Shown one piece after another: positions 20,259 to 31,785 of a DNA stretch of 64,000 bases. Source of the DNA: Aureobasidium sp. EXF-3400. Taxonomy: Eukaryota > Ascomycota > Dothideomycetes > Dothideales > Saccotheciaceae. A program made the position numbers and the translations under genes. The notes beneath the pieces were generated by a model, which saw only the letters and a program-made list of their open reading frames with translations, ran no database searches and was not told the origin of the DNA. The stretch lies in the NCBI GenBank assembly GCA_024195585.1, contig SWBL01000211.1, forward strand, positions 1 to 64,000, given 5' to 3'. Position 1 is the first letter of the stretch, and each line of letters starts with the position of its first letter.

Positions 20259-22663
20259 ATGAATCCGCCTCCCGCGAAGAAGGCTCGTCTAACGACAGCT
20301 TGCAACGAGTGCCGCCGACGGAAGGTCAGATGCGATGCCAACTACCCAAAATGCTCAAATTGCTGCACCAGGAATTCGGAATGCTTTACAAGCGATCCCA
20401 AGAGGCCAGATGTTCCAGTCGTGAGAGAATGGGTTGAAGTTCCGGAAAAGACGAATCCATCCCAGCCTCCGATATCAGCACATGGTCAACTCTCGACAAT
20501 GCTTCCCGAACCAGATGGACCTGTTCAGGACCATTCTGAAACCACTCATATACTATCGGCTAGCACCCGACATCACCCCATCTCTCCTACATTACACCAC
20601 AATCGATCACCCTCCGTCAATGGCAATCTGGGCACCCCAGTTGTCGCAGAGACGACCGACGTCTCACCCATGCAGCAACCTCATGATATGTCTTTCAACC
20701 TCGATTTTGTCAACAACAGATTCAAAATGCTGGGAGCCAGTAGCGCTCAATGTCTAACAAAGTCTCTGGACATCTACCTCAAATCCTACAATGTTGACCC
20801 AGCCTCTGCCTTGTTCCGGCATGGCATGCAGCACGCCGAGGAGATGGACCTGCCTCTATCAATAGACTTGATCCCTTTCCCGGATTACAGTTTGAGGCAA
20901 GCTTATCTGGACGCCTACTTCACTCGAATACACGTATATTATCCAATCACCGATGTTGATGACACAAAAGCCATGGTTCACCGAATCGCGCCACTGCCAG
21001 ATCTCAGGTCTGTCTCTTACACAAAGGTCCCGCTTCTGGCAACTGCGTATTTGTTGATGAGTCTGGGAGCTGATGAGGTTCACGGTGCTGCATCAGAGAT
21101 CGGCATGCAGTACCTCAAAGTGGGCGCTGCACTCGCTGGCCATGCCATCAACTTTCCTTACTTGACCACAGTACAGTGCCTTTTGTTACTTGCCGTATGC
21201 TACAGAGGACGTAACAAAGATGGTCTAGGTTGGGGAGCGACAGGTACAGCAGTCAGAATAGCCCATTCCATGGGACTGCACCGACATTCTGCTGTACGGC
21301 CCTCTGATCAACATGGCATACAACAACGAGACCAACGATTATTTCATGCTCGAATCTGGGCTATCTGCTGTTGTCTGGAAAAGACTGCACAGCTCGAGTG
21401 CGGCAGACCATCCGCCATCTTCGTGGTCAACACCGATCAAATGATGGCTGCAGATCAAAAAGCGCCAGGTCACGATTATCTGATGTGGAACATGGCTCTC
21501 GCAGAAGTACAACATGATATATCCACTCACCTATATGGACATCAGCCTGGCGACAGGACAGCGAAACAGATACTACTCGACACTGCTAGACTGGACAAGA
21601 AGCTTCTACACTGGCCTAATCTCGTGCCTGCGGAGATCCGGCCTGGTAACGATATACTGTGCGGAGACGATCAGTTTCATCTTGCGGCCATCTTGTCTTT
21701 CCAATACCATCAAGCTGTGATAGCGGTCCATCGAGCCGCCTTGATTCAACCGCTAGCAGCTCTGCAGCAAGAAATTGAGAGGGTCTTGCCTGACAACGAC
21801 GCTCGATACAGACTCAAGGGCGGCGAAGCGATCTGTGTCAGCAGCGCTCGAGCAGTCGCTAGGATCACCATTGAACTTCTGGAGAGAAAAATCGATTCGC
21901 GCCTTCTCAGTGGTGGACCTGCCCTTCTGGCTTGCGTCGTGCTTGCTACATATATCGTCAAAAATCCGGCAGGCCGAATGCAGCTTTCAGACTTGGAGGT
22001 GAGCGACAACCTCTCGCATGTTGGACATAGCAATACTGATCTATAAACACAGCTGCTCAAGGCCGTCACGGAATGGACCACTCAATGCTTCAGCAAGACT
22101 GGTATGAACGATCATTTCTCGAAAGGTATGGCAAACTACAGGTTGTACCCGTATCATCTACTAATTTTCCTTCAGGCGCAACAGGTATCTGTGACCGAGT
22201 CATGGAATGCTTAGCACGATTGAAGTCCGCACAAAACGGAACGATACAACGCCTGAAACCAAGCGATCCTCGCATCCCCAGAAACACCAGCAGCACCACA
22301 AGTCTAAACAGTCAAACCATGATCGACAACAACAGTCTCCCCAAGCCCTCACCAATCAACCACCTTACCTCAAGCAGCAGCGGCCAAAGCCAACAAGCAG
22401 GGTTCTCGGGAGCATCAAACTCCTCACCTGCATCGAATAACTTGAATCGGGAGCATTCCACAATGCAGATTGCGAATATCTTGCTCGACAATGCAAGTCA
22501 CACTACCGCACTAGGAAGTATTGATGATCTTCCCGACGTCAACGTTCTGCCATTTGAAGGCTACAATCTTGAAGAACTATGGGATTGGATGGATTCAGGT
22601 GGTGATGTTGGAGGGTTTGAAAAAATTGATTGGACTACTGGTACTGGATTTGAAGACCATTGA
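20259..22663 (+). CDS. Zn2Cys6 fungal-specific transcription factor
   Basis: Exons 20259-21998, 22053-22125 and 22176-22663 give 2301 nt, 766 residues; the introns (54 and 50 nt) are GT-AG, the second with CTACTAAT..TTCAG. The binuclear zinc cluster is at the N terminus with Cys 15, 18, 25, 32, 35 and 42 (CNECRRRKVRC...), preceded by basic residues. The middle (about 200-480) is a fungal-specific transcription factor domain (PF04082 type) with motifs such as VYYPITD and RGRNKDGLGWGATGTAVRIAHSMGLHR. The C-terminal 150 residues are Ser/Asn/Gln-rich with an acidic end (DLPDVNVLPFEG), a plausible activation region. The ATG at 20259 is the first in frame. The target genes are unknown; the nearest downstream gene in the same direction is an MFS transporter 2.7 kb away. 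Confidence 0.93.
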
Positions 22664-23130
22664 ATCTATTTGTATATCTCACTACATCGCCGTCTTGGAG
22701 CTCTAATGGAGGTGCATTTACGAGCTTCTTGCCTGCACCGAGGATGAAGTCCTTGTAGTCTGTGTTAGGGACGGCGAGGCCTTCGATTACAACGTTTTCG
22801 ATGGTCTTGCGGTCGCCGAATTGTGGAAGCAACCAGTCGAGTCTTGGTGTCTCTTCCCAATCGTTCTTCCTGTCCTTTGAAAGGCGATTGAAGTATTCTT
22901 GCAGTTCGTGGTTTGACTCGGGTTGGCCGCACAACTCGTATCACTCTTGAGTGCTGCCCCAATGGATCCACTTCTGATCGATCCGGATCTCCAACCAACC
23001 TCTGATGGAATTTATGGTGTGGAGAGCACTGACCTCAAAGCCTCTGATCATCTCAGAAACCAAGATAACCATTCTCATCAACCGTGGGCTCACCAATGCG
23101 TTTGAAAGCGACCTGAACAGGTGGAGGCAT
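22664..23130 (-). pseudogene. Unrecognised gene remnant
   Basis: Two segments on the reverse strand look like genuine protein-coding sequence. One starts at ATG 23130 (MPPPVQVAFKRIGEPTVDEN..) and stays open for about 27 codons. The other, roughly 22943-22664, reads YELCGQPESNHELQEYF, then TPRLDWLLPQFGDRKTIENV and LGAGKKLVNAPPLELQDGD. They lie in different frames with TGA stops between them, and no pair of splice sites that joins them convincingly was found. The 3' end abuts the convergent Zn2Cys6 gene. I do not recognise the family. It is most likely a decayed or truncated gene, or a gene whose introns I have not resolved. Confidence 0.35.
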
Positions 23131-25378
23131 ATCTGCAACGTAAGATCTGCTTTGAGCGGAGAGAATGAGTGGGAAGAGAAGCTTGAGAACTGGTGGAGAA
23201 GCTGCTCAGAACGTCGATGCGATAACACGTTGATGGGTCGCGTCGTCCATGTTATCTGCGAAGTGCACCGCTCCCTCGCTGGCAGTCTCTCCGTCCGCAA
23301 TCTGTTCGCTCGCTGCCATCTCCTTCACGGTGAAGCATTCGAATCAACGCCCGATGGTGTTTACGGTGGTAGTTTCTCCAGTCGAGTCGGAGGAAGACCC
23401 ATCGACGATGAGGGAAGGAAGCTCCCAAGACAAGCTCGGCCGAGTTTGTCTTCTGACCTCGCTGCTCGGTCTCGGCGCCTTCGGTGAACTCTCAGAAGTC
23501 GGAGCCCCGCACTCTCGGTCACTTCGGGCGCTAGGAGTGAACAGAACGAGGGTGAGACGCAGCCCCACTTTTCTCTCCTTTATCTGACCCAGCCCGTTCG
23601 GGGATCTGGGTCATCCGTTTGATGCCTCGAATTAGCAGTGTCAGTGAGTCACATGCCTGTTCGGACTCGGCCGACTTTTATGAGCACTGGTTTTGCATCA
23701 GTGGTGCCTTGGTGGCCCGGTGAATATAAACATCTGACCCCTCCTCTGCGACCACCACTGGACGACGAAACTTTTTTCGAATCCAGGCCCCGAACGCCTT
23801 CCACACGAGTATCAGTCACGCGTCCGAGTGGTTGCAACTCCACGTTCCTCGAACCTAAAGCGTCTTGGAAGGGTCAGCCAAGAAGTTCCGCGAATGCTTC
23901 GCATGCCAAAAAGGACTGCCTCCGGAGTCGATGCCGCTGTACCAATATAGAGTCACCGATTCGTGGTCGTTTGATAAACCTCCTCTCATGCTTTGGTAAG
24001 AACGACGCACGACTCCGATCAAAACGATGTCGCACGGATTAAAGTCGATCGGAAGTGCAGTAGATCTAACCTGTAGGATTCTCGAGCCACCGTTCGTGCA
24101 CCAGTCGTTGCCATTGGAATCGAGATGGCGCTGGGATCACTTGAAGATAACGACGATGTTGAAGCTAGCCGAGCAGTCTCTAGTAACCGGTTCGCAGCTA
24201 CTTATTGATGTCGCATGGAGACATGTCCTGTATCGTAGCGAGACCAACAGATGGGAGGTCTGTTCTTCTGGCAGGGCAGGAATGATCTTCTCGAGAAGCC
24301 CGCATTGCCAAAGCGCTTACCGGGGCTTGCTGAATTGAACTGCATTGAGGAGACAGTTACATCAATTTCAAATATTGTTTATCGAACATCTCACTTGCTT
24401 GATCGTCCCAGCGTATGTGTGACTTACGAACGACTCGAGATCTCGCTCGAGGGTACAACACAACACTGGTCTAGCAGAGTACAACCAGGACTCAGTCTTG
24501 AACGACTGAGATCTTCGAAACTCTGGTCTCGGAATATCGTCATGTTGACCACAGCATGATCGCAATCCTTCGAGAGTAACGAAGATCGCGACTTTACAGT
24601 ACTTACACCCTCACAAGGACGATCGAGACCAATGCGACATCACAAGGGTACCGTACATTCGACATCAACACGACCGAGCCTTTCAGGATCACACTCTCTG
24701 CACCATGGCAGGCAAAATAATCGATCTTGTTTGCCGTCTTGCGATAATCTATTGAGACGATTCATCATGCCTCTGGTCGGGTGCCCTCTCCACATTGTCA
24801 TGCTTACACTTTTTGGAGCATTTCCTGTCCACTTTCTGGACACCAGACCTTGTCCACAATACCGACAGAGGCGCAACAGAGTCTCAGCATCGTATCACGA
24901 TTGCTCCATGATTGAAGTCGACCCCTCACTCTGCTCCGAGCCCCAGATTAATGATCGCCGAATCCCCATATGGGCCCCCCACAATCTGGAACCCGGCTGT
25001 GGGGGTAGGTTCGTTAGTGGCTTTCGGTCGGTGCAGTCGACGAATCGGAGGCTCTCTATTGACTCTCGAGGCGTGTACGAGATAACAATTGCTGGAATCT
25101 CCGCAGCTGGCAAGCCACAATTACCGGCTAGGCTTCGACCTGACTTGCAATGTTGCCCTCCGTCTCGCTCCTCCACACTTGGCGAAGCAAGATTGCCGAG
25201 AACATGCGGACTCGAGTGTGTTGAGCAAAGTGTATAAGTTATGCCTCTGGATCGACAGACCCACCCATACTCTCCTCATCACCATCGAACATCATCACCA
25301 CAGCATCAACGACCTCGCCATCCTCAGCACCTGCCTCTCTAGTTGACCGGCCCAGTCTTCTGAACGCACATCGCTATC
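23131..25378. other. Long non-coding stretch upstream of MFS gene
   Basis: 2.2 kb with several unconvincing open frames (for example + 24632-25237, 201 codons with no family signature and atypical composition). The segment 23400-23760 is rich in CG and TCGG words. No RNA gene or repeat was recognised. Confidence 0.4.
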
Positions 25379-27191
25379 ATGGGCGACATCAAGAATAACA
25401 ATGTCGAGTTCATCGAGGAGCTCTCGCACACCAAGACCTTGGAACAGGTCACGACCATGGGAACTGTCAAGTTGACCGATGGAGCTACTGTCTACATCCC
25501 AACACCGACCGCTGACCCCCAAGATCCTCGTACGTGTTCCCAGCTTCAGCGAATATACAAATGAATTGTTTTGTTTGCTATGGCCTCATTACCATGTGTC
25601 GCACGACCATACTGACTCGACTGCACAGTCAACTGCCCTGTCTGGCAAAAATGGGTGATTCTGGTCATCATCTCTTGCTGTGAGACGATCCACATCTCCC
25701 TGATCACAATCTGAAACTGACATACCTAGTCTCTGCCGTCGGTCTTTCGCTCGTCAGTGGATTCGGAGGTCTTTTGGGATTCTACATCCCTGCATACGTG
25801 GCAGTTGGCAAGGGCTACGCCGACATCACGCATCTTATGACTTATCCCACTCTCTTCATGTATGATACGAGCAAAACCCATCGACTTTGCAACCAAGCTG
25901 ACATTCTCATAGGGGTATTGGTAACATCATCGGTATGCCTTTCGCTCTTGGCGTTGGTCGCCGTGTCATCATCCTATCCTCGACTATTGTCCTCGTCATT
26001 GGTGCAGTTCTTTGCGCAACAGCCAAGACCTACGAAGTGCATCTCGCTGCTCGCTGCATCGTCGGTCTTGCCGCTGGTCAGAGTGAAGCTCTCGTTCCCA
26101 TGATCACTCAGGAAATGTACTTCCTCCACGAGCGCAGCAAGTACCTGATGACCCAGCAGGCCATCCAGGTCATCATCACTACCATCTACACGGTATTCGC
26201 CAGCCCTATCGCTGGCAAGATTACCCCTGAGGGTTGGTACGGTCTTGGTGCTGGTCTCTCTGGTTGTGTGTTCATCGCTGCTCTTCTCTTCCTGCCCGAG
26301 ACCAAGTATGACCGTCCCCTCTCGTCTTACCAGGAAGCTGCCGAGCACCACTTCGACATTGAGGAGACTGTCAACAAGGCCTCTCCTTCGGTCACTCTCT
26401 GCACCGTCAAGCCTGAGCTCGACTTTGTCCGTTACGCTCCTCGCACTTTCCGCTCTGATCTCCGCCTGTGGGTTGGCAAGCCTGACATGAAGGCTGTTGT
26501 CAACGTGTACAAGCAAATGTTTGGACTTATCGCCTTCCCCAACGTTCTCTGGGCTCTCTGCCTCAACGGTCTGACCCTCGGTGCCAACATCGCCATTGGT
26601 ACGACTTACGGCAACATCGTCACCGCTCCCCCATACAACTGGAAGCAAGACAAGGCCAGTTACGTCAACATTGGTCAAATCGTCGTTGCCATCATCGCCC
26701 TTCCCCTCCTTGGTTCCGGCTCCGACAGACTTGTCAAGTGGCGTGCTCAGCGCAACGGTGGTATTCACGAGCCTGAGAACCGTATCCTTCCTCTCATCAT
26801 TCCCTTGGTCGTTGGAGTCTTCAGCTGTGTCCTTTACGGTCTTGCTGCTCAGAACCCTACTCACTACCACTGGTTCACCTACGTCTGGGTTGTTGCCGCT
26901 TACTACTTCGCCTTCGTCGGTGCCAACATTGTCGCCATCACCTACCTTCTTGACAGCTATCCAGCTCGCGCTGGTCCCCTCCTTGTCATCGTTTGTGCCA
27001 TGAGAGGTATCATGAGCTTCGGTGTCAGCTACGGCATCCAGCCTATGATCCAAGCCAAGGGATACGATGGTGCTTTCGGTATCTTTGCCGCTCTCACTGC
27101 AGCCTTCGGTCTTTTGGCTGTTCCTATTTTCATCTGGGGCAAGAACATCAGAGCCTTCACTGGAAAGTGGGCCAAGGATAAGGAAGAGTAG
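25379..27191 (+). CDS. MFS transporter, HOL1-like DHA1 type
   Basis: Exons 25379-25529, 25629-25679, 25730-25859 and 25913-27191 (1611 nt, 536 residues). All introns are GT-AG (99, 50, 50 and 53 nt for the gaps in order is 99, 50 and 53). The protein has a 60-residue cytosolic N terminus, CPVWQKW before helix 1, about 12 transmembrane segments, and a central cytosolic loop of about 80 residues (RPLSSYQEAAEHH...). This layout is typical of the fungal HOL1/polyamine- or drug-type MFS subgroup at the plasma membrane. Codon use is strongly biased to C-ending codons, unlike most neighbours, suggesting high expression. Because of that bias a 453-codon open frame also exists on the opposite strand; it is an artefact. 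The substrate is unknown. Confidence 0.9.
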
Positions 27192-27419
27192 AGTGGGATG
27201 GAATGAGTGTATATATGGGACCAAAGAAGGTTGAGTCCTCAGACTTGTGTATAGGTAGATGATTTCTGTACGTGTTATGAACGAGACGTTATTACTATTG
27301 AAATACCTCTTCAAACTGCTAAACGTGATTTCCAATTACTCTCACATAGTAAGGAAGTAAAGCATTGAGCAAGATCGATATGCAAGTACCACAACCAGGC
27401 CGACACTCAATTCATCCAC

Positions 27420-27896
27420 TCACGACAGAGCGGCGAAAAGTCCCAGCAACCCCGCAGTCAAATGCAAAGAACCTCTGAAGTAATTCTGAGCGACCCAACT
27501 CTTGAGAAGTCTGACCACCTCAGCATCAATGCGCTTGTCGCCCTGAAGACTAATATCCCTCCCGACGGCAATAAGGCGGCTAATACCAGACATCATCACG
27601 AATTTCGTAAGCGGAAGAGAGGCGAAGATCAACGCTGCGGCGGTTCCATACAATTGTCTTGATGACTTGTCGTCGCTTTGATATGCTAGATAGCAGTTTG
27701 CAGCGATCGCGACTGTCGCAATAGGCATGATGGTTTGGCCACCTTTATGGAAGATCTTGTCGAAGATTGGAGTAGATATGGAAGCGGGTTGGGAGTAGAG
27801 GTGAGGTACTACATTCTGCGAGAATGTAGTGTTGTAGCTGCCGAGGAAGAAGGCGCTTGAAATTGAGACTAGCTGTGCGACAAGCTTGGAATCCAT
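27420..27896 (-). CDS. DUF1772 (anthrone-oxygenase-like) membrane protein
   Basis: This intronless gene encodes 158 residues with four hydrophobic segments (near residues 8-25, 58-72, 83-100 and 142-157) and the C-terminal WxxxNYxRGxxHLxAGLLGL signature of DUF1772 proteins. Characterised fungal members are small cofactor-free anthrone or noranthrone oxygenases that tailor polyketides; many others have unknown function. It is divergently arranged with a dienelactone-hydrolase gene (709 bp between starts), a pairing that would suit aromatic polyketide tailoring, but no polyketide synthase is in the window. Gene size and start are normal for the family. Confidence 0.8.
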   Translation of the reverse strand: MDSKLVAQLVSISSAFFLGSYNTTFSQNVVPHLYSQPASISTPIFDKIFHKGGQTIMPIATVAIAANCYLAYQSDDKSSRQLYGTAAALIFASLPLTKFVMMSGISRLIAVGRDISLQGDKRIDAEVVRLLKSWVAQNYFRGSLHLTAGLLGLFAALS

Positions 27897-28605
27897 TGTT
27901 GTTTGATTTAAGGGACTGAGATTCGAGGTATAAGCTTGAGTTATTACTGCTATGCCTCTACGAGGTCAAGGTCTGGTTTTATAGACATCTGGCTGTGTTT
28001 ACGCATCCATGGCTTATCGATTGTTTTACTCAACAACCCGGGTCCGGGACAACCCCTCACCTCGAAGGCTTGTTCGAGCCCTAAGAGGCTTGTCTTGGAG
28101 CTGCATCAGAAAAGGTTAAGCATTTAGATGAGACTCAAGATACGAGAGGATATCTCAAGCTTCGCAGTGATATAGAACGGTACTTAAGATATACCATGCC
28201 AGAACAATCAGGGTGTGGCTTCTGAGGCGGGGAAGGGACGAGATTCAACACTGATCCGGCGTCAGAAATTACGCAAGCGCTTACTGTACAGTAGAAACAA
28301 TGTTCCTTGGTGGCTTACGTAGGCATCGCACCCCGCCTAGAGCTGAAGATAAGAGGTGTGAAGCTTTTGCGAAGGATCGTACTCCTTAGGATGTTTAACC
28401 AATAGCACGATAATCACTCAGAGTTGTCAAACGCCGCAGTTTTGAACTTGCGTGAAAACCTTCACCCGTCGACGCTTGTGTCTTGGCTGCCTGATGGAGC
28501 TTAGCTTGATCCCTGGCTTACTCTCCCCTTTCTTGCTATTATAATTACAAGGCGCGTCTCACATGGCCGTCATTTCCAAGACCAGCTCATATCCATTCAT
28601 CGAAA
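27897..28605. promoter_or_regulatory. Divergent promoter region, DUF1772 / dienelactone hydrolase
   Basis: 709 bp between divergent starts. A TATTATAAT box lies at about 28537-28545, roughly 65 bp before the hydrolase ATG. Nothing else was recognised. Confidence 0.4.
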
Positions 28606-29574
28606 ATGTCTTGTCCTCAGTGTTTCTCCGGCCATGTGAACCCCGGCACCCCTCTCGGTAATATCGAGCAAGTCTATGGGCGACGCACTTATGTTGCCAA
28701 ACCACCTTCCGGCAAACAGACGCTTGGTGTTGTGGTGATCATACCTGATGCCTTCGGTTTGCCATTCGTCAACAATCAGATCTTGGCAGATCATTATGCT
28801 TCACTTGGTCAATACACTGTCTATCTTCCCGACTTCATGGATGGTAAGATTGATGATTTGCACAGTTGCAACGCTGCTCTACTCGTATGGCTGACAAATT
28901 TGCAAAGGCGGTCAAGCTCCTCTGAGAATGATGTATAACATCGCATATTTCTCAGAGTCTTCATGGTTGTGGAAGCCGTAAGTACATTCCTCCAGTGTGA
29001 CGAGTGTGCATTTGCGCAATATGCTAAGTAAACCTATAGCTACTACGCAGTTGCCTTTGCTCTAGATCTGATACCGCATCTATGGCGCAACAGGATGGGC
29101 GTCTGCTGGCCGCGAATGACATCTTGGTTCAGTGCTCTCCGCTCAGACGTATCCGTACCCATAGCAGCAGCGGGTTTCTGTTGGGGTGGCCTTCACGCCA
29201 TCATGCTCACCCATGATCGCACAGACACCAGACTTCCAACAGGTCGTCCGTTGATCGATGCGAGTTTCGCTGCGCACCCCAGCAATATCTCTGTTCCTGG
29301 TGATATCCAGAAGGTCAAGATACCGCTTTCCATTGCGGTTGGAGATGACGACTTTGTGATGCCACTTGACCAAACCAGGCAGGCAAAGCAACTGCTGGAA
29401 CAGAGTGGTGATTCTCAAGGAGAGGTGATTGTTTATCCGGGAGCAAGACACGGTTTCGCTGTCCGTGCCAGTAGGTCGAAACCAGACAGTAGGGAAACTC
29501 GACAGGGAGAAGAGGCAGAAGAACAGGCGATTGCCTGGTTCAAGAAGCAATTCGCGGCTCTTAGTAAACAGTAG
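28606..29574 (+). CDS. Dienelactone hydrolase family protein
   Basis: Exons 28606-28843, 28908-28977 and 29040-29574 (843 nt, 280 residues), with GT-AG introns of 64 and 62 nt. The alpha/beta hydrolase fold has VVIIPDAFG after the first strand, the nucleophile elbow GFCWGG (Cys as nucleophile, as in dienelactone hydrolases), an Asp in GDDDFVMP and His in GARHGFAVR. The N-terminal SCPQCFSGHVNPGTPLG is typical of fungal AIM2/DLH-type proteins. Known activities include hydrolysis of dienelactones in aromatic catabolism and of lactones or thioesters in secondary metabolism; the substrate here is unknown. The 3' part of exon 1 and the splice into GGQAPL restore conserved spacing. Confidence 0.88.
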
Positions 29575-30148
29575 TTGTGCCAAACGTATGTGAAGATTGA
29601 TCTTCGGTTCCGATGAGATACGAAATCTGGTCTGCGATATCTCCAGTCGCAGCAAGTGAGATTTGTGCCAGCGTAGGATTCCGTGTTCTCCAATCTCGAG
29701 TTAGTTTGTGTCTTAATGTGCTTGCTAGTCATTAACTCGAACAGGAAGCCAAGACTCACTTTCTAAGAATCACTGACGCTAAGGAATTCATCTGGTGTGA
29801 TGCACGCTGTTCCTCGAATCAAATAGATTTCTCAGCAGTCGAGAAGCTTTCCTCGAGATTGCGCTATCCCAAATAGGCAGCCAAGACGCAGGAAGCACAG
29901 CGCAACGGCCGACGTCGACAACGAACACCGTGATTGTACCTGGTCGATTATACGCCCTTCTATCGACTCTCATTACATCAGCGAGAACAGAATTGATGTC
30001 GTCGTCAAAGCAGTATTACCAAGCATGGCATCGACTCGCATGCTTGACTACAGTATAACTGGCTCGGTCCAGTACCATGTATTCAGGGGTCAATACAATC
30101 CATCGAGCCACTGCATAATAGGCAACAGTCAACAACTCATAGTCAAGA
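29575..30148. other. Intergenic, upstream of DHA2 transporter
   Basis: 574 bp with no recognisable gene. Confidence 0.5.
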
Positions 30149-31741
30149 ATGCCTGTCTCCAATCTGGACATTTCATCTGCTACGATTGATCAGCAACGAC
30201 CTGATGAAACAGAGCTTCAACAGAACCTCGAGGGAGAATCATTAGACATGCGCATCGAGCGTCTAGGCCGGGCAAGGCCTCCAGCTTTCAAGACCATCTG
30301 GGCGGAGATTGGATTCGTGTTCAGCATCACGATGTCCCAATTCCTCACAGAATTTTTCGTATCTGGCTTCGTCGTCATCCTCCCGACCTTGATCAGAGAA
30401 CTTGAGATACCCCAGGCATCAAGCGTTTGGCCAGCTACGGCCTTTTCTCTAGTCATTGCAAGTACCTTGCTCATATTCGGTCGTCTTGGCGACATGTGGG
30501 GAGGGCGTCAGATCTTCTTGAGCGGTCTTGCATGGCTTGTCATTTGGAGTATCATCGCAGGCTTCAGTGTCAACCCTCTGATGCTTGACTTTTGTCGAGC
30601 TCTCCAAGGCTTGGGAGCCGCCGCTTTCCTTCCTGCTGGAGTTATGCTCCTGGGATCGTGCTACCGTCCTGGACCACGCAAGAATCTTGTGTTTGCCATC
30701 TACGGCACTTCTGCCGTCTTTGGATTCTTTGGAGGGATCGTCATCGCAGGCATAGTCGGCCAATTTCTGCGATGGGGTTTCTATTTCTGGTTGGGGGCCA
30801 TACTCGGAGCTCTCACGCTTGTGTCTTCCCTCTTCTTTGTTCCAAGACCTTCGTCGTCGCAAAAGTCTACTGTCAAGATGGACTATCTGGGTGCTGTCAC
30901 CATCACCGTAGGTCTGGTGCTTGTTGTCTTCGCGATCACGCAGTCTGCGCATGCGCATGCTGGTTGGAAGACGCCATACATCATCGTCTGTTTCATCCTT
31001 GGAGCTGTTTCCCTTCTTGCGACTGTATACGTAGAGGCCTACGTCGCAGAAGACCCGCTTCTTCCTGCCTCAATCTTTACAGCTCCATACATGAGTCCTC
31101 TGCTTCTGGCGCTCTTCCTCTTGTATGGTGGCTGGGGCATCTTCTCGGTATACGGTACCCTTTACTTCCAGAACATCATGTCGGCCACACCTCTGCAAGT
31201 TGTTGCATGGTATGCTCCTCTCGGTGTCGCTGGACTCCTTCTGAGCATCCTCGAAGGCTTCATCCTACATCTGCTTCCTGGAAAAGTCCTGCTCGTCATA
31301 TCAGGATTAGGGGCTGTGGGCTCGCAGCTTTTGCTTGCTCTCATACCGCTGTCTGGCGGGAACTATTGGGCTTGGGTGTTTCCTGCCATGATCCTGGCTA
31401 CTATCGGCATTGATGTGTCGACAATCCTGATGACCGTCTTTGTAACGTCGACATTTCCAACCAAGCAGCAAGGGCTGGCGGGTGGTATAATCAATTCGGT
31501 CCTCCAGCTCGGCGTGGCTTTTATACTGGGGCTGGCAGATATTATCCAGTCGGAAACCATTGTTGAAGCAAATCTTGGCCAGAGTTACAAGTATACCTTC
31601 TGGCTTGGCGTGGGTGCCGGTGCTTTGAGTCTCATCATAATGGCGATCTGGGGCAATGTCCCGAAGGCGAGTAGCGATATGACTGCAGATGAGAAGGAGG
31701 AATTGAGGCTGGCCATAGAAACTGAGAAGGAAGCAGAATAA
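30149..31741 (+). CDS. MFS transporter, DHA2 (14-TM, Atr1/Amf1-like)
   Basis: This single-exon gene encodes 530 residues. A 50-residue cytosolic N terminus precedes about 14 transmembrane helices. The motif A region reads GRLGDMWGGRQ, with RALQGLGAAAFLPAG in helix 4. This combination is typical of the DHA2 family group containing aminotriazole/boron-resistance and low-affinity ammonium transporters. It probably exports small toxic compounds or drugs across the plasma membrane. The C-terminal tail is acidic. Its 3' end lies only 44 bp from the 3' end of the convergent Zn2Cys6 gene, so the transcripts probably overlap. No introns are needed, unlike the other DHA2 gene at 34473. Confidence 0.92.
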   Translation: MPVSNLDISSATIDQQRPDETELQQNLEGESLDMRIERLGRARPPAFKTIWAEIGFVFSITMSQFLTEFFVSGFVVILPTLIRELEIPQASSVWPATAFSLVIASTLLIFGRLGDMWGGRQIFLSGLAWLVIWSIIAGFSVNPLMLDFCRALQGLGAAAFLPAGVMLLGSCYRPGPRKNLVFAIYGTSAVFGFFGGIVIAGIVGQFLRWGFYFWLGAILGALTLVSSLFFVPRPSSSQKSTVKMDYLGAVTITVGLVLVVFAITQSAHAHAGWKTPYIIVCFILGAVSLLATVYVEAYVAEDPLLPASIFTAPYMSPLLLALFLLYGGWGIFSVYGTLYFQNIMSATPLQVVAWYAPLGVAGLLLSILEGFILHLLPGKVLLVISGLGAVGSQLLLALIPLSGGNYWAWVFPAMILATIGIDVSTILMTVFVTSTFPTKQQGLAGGIINSVLQLGVAFILGLADIIQSETIVEANLGQSYKYTFWLGVGAGALSLIIMAIWGNVPKASSDMTADEKEELRLAIETEKEAE

Positions 31742-31785
31742 GAAGGGCTCCAATCATGCTTTTCAGATTAATGATCTCTGATCCA

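Noticed and set aside
23815..23860. tRNA-like start (GCGTCCGAGTGGTTGCAACTCC)
   Set aside because: No acceptor-stem complement, D- or T-arm could be found nearby.
24632..25237. 201-codon forward frame in the long intergenic region
   Set aside because: No recognisable motif, odd residue composition, and lies in the upstream region of the MFS gene.
25974..27335. Open frame of 453 codons on the reverse strand opposite the HOL1-like MFS gene
   Set aside because: It is acidic, low-complexity and without family signature; it arises from the strong C-ending codon bias of the sense gene.
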